Shown here piece by piece: positions 39,083-46,711 of a stretch of DNA of 64,000 bases. The notes under the pieces are model-generated. The model did not search any database. It was not told the origin of the DNA and worked only from the letters and a program-made list of their open reading frames with translations. Position numbers and translations under genes: made by a program. Position 1 is the stretch's first letter. Every line of letters begins with the position of its first letter. Source of the stretch: Cyclobacteriaceae bacterium (GTDB lineage Bacteria; Bacteroidota; Bacteroidia; Cytophagales; Cyclobacteriaceae); contig CP075525.1 in the NCBI GenBank assembly GCA_025808415.1, forward strand, positions 690,001 to 754,000, written 5' to 3'.

Positions 39083-39355
39083 ATGAAGCATATTTCCATT
39101 CGCGTAACCGGAAAGGTTCAAGGTGTTTTCTTTCGTGCTTCGGCTGTTTCGGCTGCGCAGCAAATCGGAGTGCGTGGCTTTGTTCGTAACGAACCTGACG
39201 GGAGTGTTTACTTAGAAGTTGAGGGAAGCGATGAACAACTAAACGCATTGGTTGCGTGGTGCAAGATTGGGCCGCCCCGTGCCCGGGTAGATGAGGTTCA
39301 GGTAAATGAAAGCATAACGCTATATCATTTCAACGATTTTAAAATTATTCGCTAA
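39083..39355 (+). CDS. acyP: Acylphosphatase
   Basis: A 90-residue acylphosphatase with the family motifs GKVQGVFFRAS (Arg18) and GFVRNEPDGSVYLEVEG (Asn36), the two catalytic residues. It hydrolyses acyl phosphates such as 1,3-bisphosphoglycerate in relatives. It sits between the GapN-like gene and the MBL/beta-CASP gene with minimal spacing, so it is part of one operon with deoC. Confidence 0.92.
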   Translation: MKHISIRVTGKVQGVFFRASAVSAAQQIGVRGFVRNEPDGSVYLEVEGSDEQLNALVAWCKIGPPRARVDEVQVNESITLYHFNDFKIIR

Positions 39356-40753
39356 GTGGATGTTCGTGTAAAATTTTTGGGAGCAGCCGGAAGTGTTACC
39401 GGTTCGCGTTATCTGGTAGATGCCGGTGACTTTCGTTTTCTTTTTGATTGTGGATTGTTTCAGGGATTAAAAGACTTGCGTCTGCGTAACTGGGATGAGT
39501 TTCCGGTTGATCCATCCACTATACAATGCGTTGTGATCAGTCATGCCCACATTGATCATATCGGCTATTTACCAAAGCTCGTAAAAGAAGGTTTCACTGG
39601 CCCCATTTATTGCACGCATCCAACGGCCGATTTGATGGAAATTCTATTACTTGATTCTGCCAAACTGCAGGAAGAAGAAGCATTGTTTGCCGAGAAGAAG
39701 GGCTATTCAAAACATGAGCATCCAAAACCATTGTATACAGAAGGTGATGTAAAAGCAGTATTTCCATTGGTGAAATCATTCGGATACAATGAACACATTC
39801 GTATTCATAGCAGAGCTGAAATTATTTATCGCGATGCAGGCCACTTACTGGGATCGGCCATAACCGAAGTTCTTCTTGAAGGCGATTCACAGAAAAAAAA
39901 GCTTGTGTTTTCCGGTGACATTGGCCGGTATACCAGTGCCATGCTGCATCCTCCAACGGCCATTGAGCAAACGGATGTGCTTTTTGTGGAGTCAACGTAT
40001 GGCAATCAGGAAAACGCATATGATGATCCTACGGATGATTTTGTGCGCATCGTAAACGAAACGATTCATCGGGGAGGGGTTTTGTTGATTCCGGCCTTTG
40101 CCGTAGGCCGAACGCAGGGTATTTTATATTACATGCGTCAGCTGATGAAGGAGGATAGGATTCCGGATGTGCCCGTGTACATCGACAGCCCCATGGCGAT
40201 TTCATCTACCTATTTGTTTTTCAAGCATCCTAAATTTCTGAAGGAAAGTTTTAACCTGGAAGAATTTGCGCGTGAAGCAGAAACCAACATGGTGGTGTTT
40301 GTCCGGTCCAATGAACACTCGAAATCGTTGAATGAAATTAAGAAGAATGCCATCATCATTTCTTCCAGCGGTATGCTTACGGGTGGAAGAATACTGCATC
40401 ACTTGTATCACAGGCTGCGCAGAAAAGAAGACACTATACTGATGGCAGGCTTTCAGGCAGAGGGCACACGCGGAAGAAGATTATTGGATGGTGAAAAGAC
40501 CATTAAAATTTTTGGTGAACAAGTGCCGGTAAACTGTAAACTGGAATACATCAGCTCTATGAGCGGGCATGCCGATAAGGGGGAGTTGTTTCGGTGGCTG
40601 GGAAATTTTAAAGACAAACCGAAGTTTACGTTTACCATACACGGTGAAAGTCCGGGTATTGATGAGTATGCACAAACTATTCGGAAAGAATTGGGTTGGA
40701 ATGTAGTGGTACCTCAGTACCTGGAAAGTTTTGAGTTGTTCAAAGGTATATGA
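39356..40753 (+). CDS. MBL-fold/beta-CASP RNA-processing hydrolase
   Basis: A 465-residue metallo-beta-lactamase with a beta-CASP insertion, the architecture of CPSF-like and KH-less RNA exo/endonucleases. The metal motif is SHAHIDHIG (His63, His65, Asp67, His68); further ligands are in DAGHLLGSA and FSGDIGR. Beta-CASP motifs include VGRTQGILYYM, SGMLTGGR and the final SGHADKGEL. The start is GTG, immediately after the acyP stop, as no ATG fits the family N-terminus (VKFLGAAGSVTGSRYLV). An RNA substrate is likely. Confidence 0.88.
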   Translation: MDVRVKFLGAAGSVTGSRYLVDAGDFRFLFDCGLFQGLKDLRLRNWDEFPVDPSTIQCVVISHAHIDHIGYLPKLVKEGFTGPIYCTHPTADLMEILLLDSAKLQEEEALFAEKKGYSKHEHPKPLYTEGDVKAVFPLVKSFGYNEHIRIHSRAEIIYRDAGHLLGSAITEVLLEGDSQKKKLVFSGDIGRYTSAMLHPPTAIEQTDVLFVESTYGNQENAYDDPTDDFVRIVNETIHRGGVLLIPAFAVGRTQGILYYMRQLMKEDRIPDVPVYIDSPMAISSTYLFFKHPKFLKESFNLEEFAREAETNMVVFVRSNEHSKSLNEIKKNAIIISSSGMLTGGRILHHLYHRLRRKEDTILMAGFQAEGTRGRRLLDGEKTIKIFGEQVPVNCKLEYISSMSGHADKGELFRWLGNFKDKPKFTFTIHGESPGIDEYAQTIRKELGWNVVVPQYLESFELFKGI

Positions 40754-40809
40754 TCGTTTTTTAGTTGTACGTATAATTATTATATTTATGACGTATAAAA
40801 TTAGAAACG

Positions 40810-41067
40810 ATGGACGCCAAGATCACACTGCGTTTTGATCGAGAGATTATCCGTAAAGCCAAACGGTTTGCAGAAGCAAATAATCTCAGCCTTTCAAGGT
40901 TAACTGAACTTCTGTATAAAAAGATCACCAGCGCGAAGTATCAGGAGTTGGAAGACCTGCCTGTTGCCGATTGGGTTCAGCAATTGGCGGAAGGAGAGGT
41001 GGAGTACAAAACCAGTAGGCGCACGCGTAAAGCAGCTAAGTCTGAATTCTACGGATCCCGGAAATGA
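40810..41067 (+). CDS. Antitoxin, DUF6364-like ribbon-helix-helix
   Basis: An 85-residue protein beginning with a ribbon-helix-helix segment (KITLRFDREIIRKAKRFAEA, then NNLSLSRLTELL), followed by a less ordered, basic tail that would wrap the toxin. It overlaps the PIN gene by ATGA, the classic toxin-antitoxin arrangement. Upstream (40769-40800) TACGTATA and GACGTATA form a direct repeat around TATATTTA, a likely autoregulated promoter. Confidence 0.85.
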   Translation: MDAKITLRFDREIIRKAKRFAEANNLSLSRLTELLYKKITSAKYQELEDLPVADWVQQLAEGEVEYKTSRRTRKAAKSEFYGSRK

Positions 41068-41480
41068 ACGTTTTTCTGGATGCCAACATACTGGTTTCTG
41101 TTTTGAACAAGGAGTACCCGCTTTTTGTGCACAGCGCCCGTATAGTAAGCCTGGCCGGCACTACACGTTTCAAAATATTCACTTCACCACTTTGCCTGGC
41201 CATTGGATATTATTTTGCTGAAAAAAAGAGTGGCGCAAACTTGGCAAAACAAAAGATTAAACTGCTCACACAAAGGATTAATATTAGTACTATCGATGAA
41301 GAAGTTGTTTTGCAAGCTGCTGGTGATAAAGCTATTCATGATTTTGAAGATGGTATTGAATATTATGCTGCTAAAAAATCAAAATGCACCTGCCTTGTTA
41401 CTGAAGATGCAAAGGATTTTTATTTTTCTAAGATTAAAGTGCTGACAGCCGAACAGTTTGTGCAGCACTACTTACTTTGA
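41064..41480 (+). CDS. PIN-domain toxin (VapC-like)
   Basis: A 138-residue PIN-domain protein; relatives are ribonucleases that cut tRNA or rRNA. Asp6 in MNVFLDANIL and the acidic groups at 93-96 (DFED) and 114-118 (EDAKD) make up the active site. The usual Glu of the first helix is not obvious (SPLCLAIGYY region). Translation is coupled to the antitoxin through the ATGA overlap. Its stop codon directly abuts the stop of the convergent gene (TGATCA). Confidence 0.88.
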   Translation: MNVFLDANILVSVLNKEYPLFVHSARIVSLAGTTRFKIFTSPLCLAIGYYFAEKKSGANLAKQKIKLLTQRINISTIDEEVVLQAAGDKAIHDFEDGIEYYAAKKSKCTCLVTEDAKDFYFSKIKVLTAEQFVQHYLL

Positions 41481-41981
41481 TCAGGCACTTTTAACAATCC
41501 CTTTTTGGGGATGAATTTTAACTTCGAAGAATTGTGCAGCAAATGTGGTGAGCCTGTTACCGATAAATTGTGCTTCTGCTTCATGCGGATAAAACACCGT
41601 AAGTTCGAGCACACCCATGATAAAGTTGTTGTGCTGCGAAAAGGTTCTTACCCATTTTTTGAATTCCTCAGTCCATTCCCGGCAATAGCGATCAAAGGGC
41701 TCTTCGCCTGAAAAGATGAATTCCAGTTGGTTATGGTGGTAATACCGGAACCGGAATATCCCCGACAGGGTAATGTAAAAATCGTGCAATTTTGTAAAAT
41801 CGTTTGATTGATGTTGCTGGATGCGTTGGATGGTTTCGTCTACCAGGCCTAAGGGGTTGTGTTGCAGCATGTACTGCACTTTAACGTAATCTACCAGGTA
41901 TTCGAGGAGGGAATTTTCCAGCGACAGTTGGGCCTGTTCTAAAACATAATTCTTATCAAGCGGAAAGAATTTGCGCACCAC
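41481..41981 (-). CDS. Hypothetical protein, 166 residues
   Basis: I do not recognise this gene. The protein is helical and rich in aromatic residues and His (SGIFRFRYYHHNQLEF, YPHEAEAQF), without signal peptide or membrane helix. The start is a GTG at 41981; a second GTG three bases later is possible, and the first internal ATG would remove 37 residues. It is separated from the next upstream gene by a repeat-bearing gap. Confidence 0.55.
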   Translation of the reverse strand: MVRKFFPLDKNYVLEQAQLSLENSLLEYLVDYVKVQYMLQHNPLGLVDETIQRIQQHQSNDFTKLHDFYITLSGIFRFRYYHHNQLEFIFSGEEPFDRYCREWTEEFKKWVRTFSQHNNFIMGVLELTVFYPHEAEAQFIGNRLTTFAAQFFEVKIHPQKGIVKSA

Positions 41982-42004
41982 GGGCGTAAAGGTTTCACAA
42001 AAAT

Positions 42005-42091
42005 AGTTAATTCAACGTTCAAAATTCAATAGTTAACCAAACTGAATTTTGGATAGCATTTAAATACGGAACCTTGAACTTTGAATTTTAA
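42005..42091. repeat. Short TTGAA-type inverted repeat
   Basis: TTCAACGTTCAAAATTCAA (42011-42029), flanked by AGTTAA and AGTTAAC, is an approximate inverse of TTGAACTTTGAATTTTAA (42074-42091). Such AT-rich TTGAA units resemble dispersed palindromic elements of Bacteroidota. No gene lies here. Confidence 0.5.
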
Positions 42092-42112
42092 TATAGTCCA
42101 GAACAAATTTGG

Positions 42113-42691
42113 TTAATTATAACTCTTGCTGGCCATTTTCCACCCGAATAACTCCTTTATCCACATGTGGGCGTACTTGCGTGCAACCTGTGTATCAACA
42201 CTGTTGCCTTCCTTTACCTGTACTGCGTATTCTGTTCCCGAAACATAGGCATGATCACCTGTTACTAAAATTTTTTCAATTCTCCGGTGCAAGGAAAGGT
42301 AATGCGGCAACGGATTAGGATCATGGTGTACTTTGTTGTGTAGTTCATCAAGGGTAAAGTCCTTCAGCCAAATACTTTTTAATGCAACAGTATCTCGTTT
42401 CAGGAGTGCCCTGATCTCCATCGACTCGGCCCTGGCCAGTGCCTCTTCAACAGGGGTCAACGCTATGTTGAGAGTTTCAACGGTAACGTCATCAATTTTT
42501 ATCCATCGTTTTTGTTTCTCACCAGTGAAGTTGCCTAACACTGTTGTGTTTATGGTTTTAAATGAAGTCGGTCTTGGTGAATGGATGCTATCCGTACCCT
42601 GTCCGAATGACTGAGCTTTAGAATGGAATACTGTGCATACAATCAGTGCAGCTTTAAAAGCTACTAAATGATTATTAATCCTAAGTCCCAA
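42113..42691 (-). CDS. Exported NTF2-like (SnoaL/DUF4440-type) protein
   Basis: A 192-residue protein with a signal peptide ending near FHSKAQ (27) and a C-terminal NTF2-like half: PVEEALARAESMEIRALLKRD through SIWLKDFTLDELHNKV and ILVTGDHAYVSGTEY to MWIKELFGWKMAS. The domain match is tentative but the pattern of a small alpha/beta cone with a nuclear-transport-factor-like end is good. The start appears to be TTG, overlapping the preceding gene by 11 bases, which suggests translational coupling; no in-frame ATG fits. Confidence 0.65.
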   Translation of the reverse strand: MGLRINNHLVAFKAALIVCTVFHSKAQSFGQGTDSIHSPRPTSFKTINTTVLGNFTGEKQKRWIKIDDVTVETLNIALTPVEEALARAESMEIRALLKRDTVALKSIWLKDFTLDELHNKVHHDPNPLPHYLSLHRRIEKILVTGDHAYVSGTEYAVQVKEGNSVDTQVARKYAHMWIKELFGWKMASKSYN

Positions 42692-44270
42692 AACTCTCTG
42701 CCCTTGCCTGGTTTAAGTAAACATCGAATTCAATTGGGGAGTCAGCCATGTCGAGCAGGCAACCAGTTGGAACAGGCGGATAGATTTCAGCGTAGGTTTT
42801 CACCATGTTCATAAACACCCTGCGGTACACGTGTGTGCGGTTGATTTTATCGGGGCTATCTAAACCGGTGGAGGAAAGCAGTTCAACAAAACTATCTACC
42901 GTGTGTTTGTGGAAATTAGCCACACGTGCTTTCTTGTCTTCTACCACCAATCCTTTGGCGAAGTACGGATCTTGTGTAGCCACACCAACGGGGCAGGTAT
43001 TTTTGTTACACTCCAGTGCTTGTATGCAGCCGAGCGCCATCATCATCGCACGGGCACAATTGGCAAAGTCAGCGCCTAAGGCCATCGCACGGAAAATATG
43101 AAACCCGGAAAGAATTTTTCCGGAACAATCCAGCTTGATATGCTCACGAATACCAAAGCCTCGTAATGCATCATCAGCAAAAGCAACAGCATCCAACAAG
43201 GGCATGCCTACAAAGTTGGTAAACTCTGGTGGTGCTGCGCCTGTTCCTCCTTCACCGCCATCAATGGTAATGAAGTCGGGGTACGTGTTGAGTTGCACCA
43301 TTGCCTTGCAGATGCCCAAAAATTCACTTTTGCGTCCAATGCAAAGTTTAAAGCCAATCGGTTTTCCATCGGAGAGCTCACGTAGTTGTTTAACAAATTC
43401 AATCAGGCCAATCGGTGTGCTAAATGCACTGTGAAACGGTGGCGAGAAAACCGTAGTGCCGGGCGTTACACCACGGATGGCCGCAATCTCCGGTGTGTTT
43501 TTCTTGGCCGGCAAAATGCCTCCATGCCCCGGCTTGGCGCCTTGCGATAATTTTATCTCAATCATTTTTACTTCGGGGCGGGTGGCATTTTTCCGAAAGG
43601 CCTCGGGAGAAAAATTCCCGGCTTCATCGCGCGCACCAAAGTATCCGGTACCTATTTGCCAAATCAAGTCACCGCCATACTTGAGGTGATGCGGACTTAT
43701 ACCCCCTTCACCGGTGTTGTGTGCAAACCCTCCGATTTTAGCGCCTGCATTTAATGCTTCAACTGCATTACCACTAAGCGAACCAAAACTCATGGCCGAT
43801 ACATTCAATATACTGGCCGAGTAGGGTTGCTTGCAATCTTTATTGCCTACCAACACACGCGGACTATGGTCCAGCTTGTGATGGTCCAACGGAGTAACTG
43901 AATGTGTGATCCATTCATATCCTTCGGCATAAACATTGAGTTGTGTTCCAAAGGGAACCGTATCCAGTTGTTTTTTAGCGCGCTGGTAAATAACGGAGCG
44001 ATCGATTCGGTTGATCGGTGCGCCATCCGTATCGGATTCAACAAAATATTGCTGGATTTTGGGGCGTAGATCTTCAAACACGTAACGCAACCGGCCGGCC
44101 AGCGGAAAGTTGCGCTTAAGCGACTGGCGGGTTTGAACCATATCCTGTACGCCCATAAAAATTATGGGGCCTATCAGTACAAAAGTCCACAGGGCATAAA
44201 TCCAGAAGTATGCCCAAACCAGGATTAATGCCGTAACAATAATACTGCAGATGATGAATAGCTTTCTCAT
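42681..44270 (-). CDS. Membrane-anchored FMN-dependent glutamate synthase family protein
   Basis: A 529-residue protein with two N-terminal hydrophobic helices (about 3-45) followed by a glutamate-synthase FMN barrel. Diagnostic segments are SFGSLSGNAVEALNAGAK, NTGEGGISPHHL, the DGGEGGTGAAPPEF phosphate loop and the 3Fe-4S cluster region CIQALECNKNTCPVGVATQDP. There is no glutaminase domain, so it resembles the ferredoxin/GltB2-type stand-alone synthase domain whose electron donor and role are not established. The ATG at 44270 is preferred over a TTG eight codons upstream. Confidence 0.85.
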   Translation of the reverse strand: MRKLFIICSIIVTALILVWAYFWIYALWTFVLIGPIIFMGVQDMVQTRQSLKRNFPLAGRLRYVFEDLRPKIQQYFVESDTDGAPINRIDRSVIYQRAKKQLDTVPFGTQLNVYAEGYEWITHSVTPLDHHKLDHSPRVLVGNKDCKQPYSASILNVSAMSFGSLSGNAVEALNAGAKIGGFAHNTGEGGISPHHLKYGGDLIWQIGTGYFGARDEAGNFSPEAFRKNATRPEVKMIEIKLSQGAKPGHGGILPAKKNTPEIAAIRGVTPGTTVFSPPFHSAFSTPIGLIEFVKQLRELSDGKPIGFKLCIGRKSEFLGICKAMVQLNTYPDFITIDGGEGGTGAAPPEFTNFVGMPLLDAVAFADDALRGFGIREHIKLDCSGKILSGFHIFRAMALGADFANCARAMMMALGCIQALECNKNTCPVGVATQDPYFAKGLVVEDKKARVANFHKHTVDSFVELLSSTGLDSPDKINRTHVYRRVFMNMVKTYAEIYPPVPTGCLLDMADSPIEFDVYLNQARAESFGT

Positions 44271-44363
44271 AGGGTTTTTTAATAACTGAAACAATCAAGA
44301 TAGCTTGTACATAGGAAAACAGCAAGCCTGTTATTATCTTTCGTTTACCTAAACCAACTCATT

Positions 44364-44825
44364 ATGCTTAAGAAGATACTCACCGGAGTATTGCTGGTGC
44401 TGGTTGTTATGCAATTACTCCAACCTGAAAAAAACAAATCGGAAGGGATTGCTGCGGATGATATTTCCAATACGTATAGCGTGCCCGAGGCCGTTCATGC
44501 GGTGTTTGTCGAGAAGTGTTACGATTGCCACAGCAACAACACGAGCTATCCCTGGTATGTTTATGTTCAACCCATAGGTTGGTGGCTGGCTTCACATATC
44601 AAGGAAGGTAAGGAGCATTTGAATTTTTCAGCTTTCAGGACTTACCCTGCAAACAAGGCAAGCCACAAACTGGAAGAGATTTCTGAGGCTATAACGGAAG
44701 GCTGGATGCCCTTGGAAAGTTACTTGTGGTTACATCGCGATGCGAAAGTAACACCTGAAGAAACCCGGTTAATCAATAACTGGCTTGATTCCATTGGCAT
44801 ACCGGTTAAAGACAATGAAGAATAA
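44364..44825 (+). CDS. Haem-binding-domain protein (single c-type CxxCH)
   Basis: A 153-residue protein with a signal anchor (MLKKILTGVLLVLVVMQLL) and one CYDCHSN haem-attachment motif near residue 52, followed by NTSYPWYVYVQPIGWWLASHI, characteristic of the Haem_bd domain. It is probably a periplasmic, membrane-tethered monohaem cytochrome. TATCTTTC upstream (near 44335) is one base from the -7 consensus. It is divergent from the glutamate synthase gene and convergent with the barrel gene. Confidence 0.88.
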   Translation: MLKKILTGVLLVLVVMQLLQPEKNKSEGIAADDISNTYSVPEAVHAVFVEKCYDCHSNNTSYPWYVYVQPIGWWLASHIKEGKEHLNFSAFRTYPANKASHKLEEISEAITEGWMPLESYLWLHRDAKVTPEETRLINNWLDSIGIPVKDNEE

Positions 44826-44835
44826 AAGAATAATG

Positions 44836-46641
44836 TTAGTTATACTGAATAAACTCCGGCCGCTTTACAAAACCGGCACTGAATTTTACCCGCAGGTTTG
44901 AGGCTACCGAAATACGGAAATGTGACAGGTCCTCCGTAACCCTTGGAAACCAAAATAACTTGAGTTCAATTGTTCCAAACACCAGGTTTTCATTTCGGGT
45001 GCGCAGGCCACCACCAATACCTGCGTAAGCTTTTTGCCGGAAGATGGATTCATCTTTAGGTGCAATCATCGATATTTCGCCAAAAGCAAGTGGCGCAAAG
45101 CGAAAGCCTACTATGGACAGGGGCGTGAAGACTATCGTTTGCGAGTAGATGGAAAGACGCTGGGCACCCAATACGCTGTCTGCACCAAAACCAGTAAGGC
45201 CGTAGTCGCTGTTAACAGTAAGCGGTTCTTTTATGCGCGGGTTCATTTGTGTTGTGTAGCTGATACCCAGGTATTGCCTTACTTTAAGTTGCCTGAATTC
45301 AATAAGCTTGCTGAAAAGCGTGGCTGAGGCCAGCAAGGTAATGTCCTCCAGTTCGCTGTTGCCCCAAAATCCTTCTGCCTGAAGTTTATATTCATGGAAG
45401 TCGCCATTTTTCATCACTAATGTTTTATCCAGTTCGGCCCCCATGTAAGGCCGCGAAAGTTCGAATTGCCTTACCGTGCCGGCCATTAAGGTGAGGTTTT
45501 TCCCATAGGGCACGTCTTCGGTGCGCCCAAACCCATATACGTACCGGGTTTTGTAAAAATTCTGGTTGAAAAATGTTACCGAGCCCAATACGAACGATTT
45601 GTTGTTGTAAAGCGGATTCGTTTGTTCTGAAAGTTGCTCCGGTTGTTTTATAAATTGTTGGCGGAAGGTCCGCAAAGCAACAACGTGCCGGTTTCGGTTT
45701 TCCATTTTAGTATTGATACCGATGTTATAACCGACCCATGCATCCTGAATATTATAACGGTAATGCCGAAAGGCTGTATCGGCTTTTTGAAAAATATTGG
45801 TTGACCAGTTCTGGCTTAACTCCAAACCACCGGCCATGCGCGTATAGGGCGACACCAGCGGACGGGTTAACCTTACCAAAACCGCTTGTTCATTTTCAAG
45901 CCCCAGGCTTGATCCATTGTCGATTTGCGTATACGATACGGTGGCATCAATGAGGCTACCCTGGATACTGTTTTTGGTATAAACAAATTGATATCCTAAC
46001 CGCGGATCGCGATCGGGATTGAACACCCCATTCATTTGAATGCGTTGCGCTCGCCCACCAACATTTACATCGTATAAGCCGAAGCGATAGGTATTCAGTG
46101 AGCGCGGGGTAAACGTTCCGCCCAGGGCAAACACATCACGGGTAAGAATAAATAAATCCACTGAATCGGTATTGCCGTTAACGGGCTCGGCAACAATACG
46201 GGCATCCAGTATAAAATCCAGGTCGCGGAGGTAACGTTCATTGTCGGCAAGCTTGTACGGATTAAGCCTTTGGTGTTTGTGCACAAACAAGTTGTTACGT
46301 ATGGTTTTCTCGCGCGAATTTTGGTGAAGATCGTTCGCTAGCTTCCCTATTTTTTTCATGATGTTGGTGCTACTGGTATCGTAGATGCTGCGTTCAAAAC
46401 CAATATGCTCAACAATAATGTTACGGATCACTTTTCCTTCATAAGGCAGAAATGGAGTTTCGCTTTTCTTTTGAAGAATACTGTCTTGCACGCCACGGGT
46501 TATGCTTTTTATTGCTTTGGTTCGTGCTGCATCAATCCGGTCGCGGGCACTTTTGCGTTCTTGCCCCATGCTTGTCAGTGAAGCAAAACAAAGTACGGTA
46601 AACACAAAAAATCGTACCCCAATGGTGTGCTTCCAAAGCAT
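44836..46641 (-). CDS. BamA/TamA-like outer membrane barrel protein
   Basis: A 601-residue protein with a signal peptide ending near SMGQ (27). Residues about 65-150 look like one POTRA-type module (VIRNIIVEHIGFE, LRDLDFILDARIV), followed by a large beta-barrel rich in alternating aromatic and polar strands. Relatives insert or export proteins at the outer membrane or are of unknown role; the usual multi-POTRA BamA is longer. It lies 70 bases after the M14 peptidase gene and is probably co-transcribed with it. Confidence 0.72.
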   Translation of the reverse strand: MLWKHTIGVRFFVFTVLCFASLTSMGQERKSARDRIDAARTKAIKSITRGVQDSILQKKSETPFLPYEGKVIRNIIVEHIGFERSIYDTSSTNIMKKIGKLANDLHQNSREKTIRNNLFVHKHQRLNPYKLADNERYLRDLDFILDARIVAEPVNGNTDSVDLFILTRDVFALGGTFTPRSLNTYRFGLYDVNVGGRAQRIQMNGVFNPDRDPRLGYQFVYTKNSIQGSLIDATVSYTQIDNGSSLGLENEQAVLVRLTRPLVSPYTRMAGGLELSQNWSTNIFQKADTAFRHYRYNIQDAWVGYNIGINTKMENRNRHVVALRTFRQQFIKQPEQLSEQTNPLYNNKSFVLGSVTFFNQNFYKTRYVYGFGRTEDVPYGKNLTLMAGTVRQFELSRPYMGAELDKTLVMKNGDFHEYKLQAEGFWGNSELEDITLLASATLFSKLIEFRQLKVRQYLGISYTTQMNPRIKEPLTVNSDYGLTGFGADSVLGAQRLSIYSQTIVFTPLSIVGFRFAPLAFGEISMIAPKDESIFRQKAYAGIGGGLRTRNENLVFGTIELKLFWFPRVTEDLSHFRISVASNLRVKFSAGFVKRPEFIQYN

Positions 46642-46711
46642 GGTTGTATTGTGTTAAATACGTTTTGTATTCAACCGCTAAAATCAGCTTTTGTTGTGTT
46701 CTTAAAAAGCG

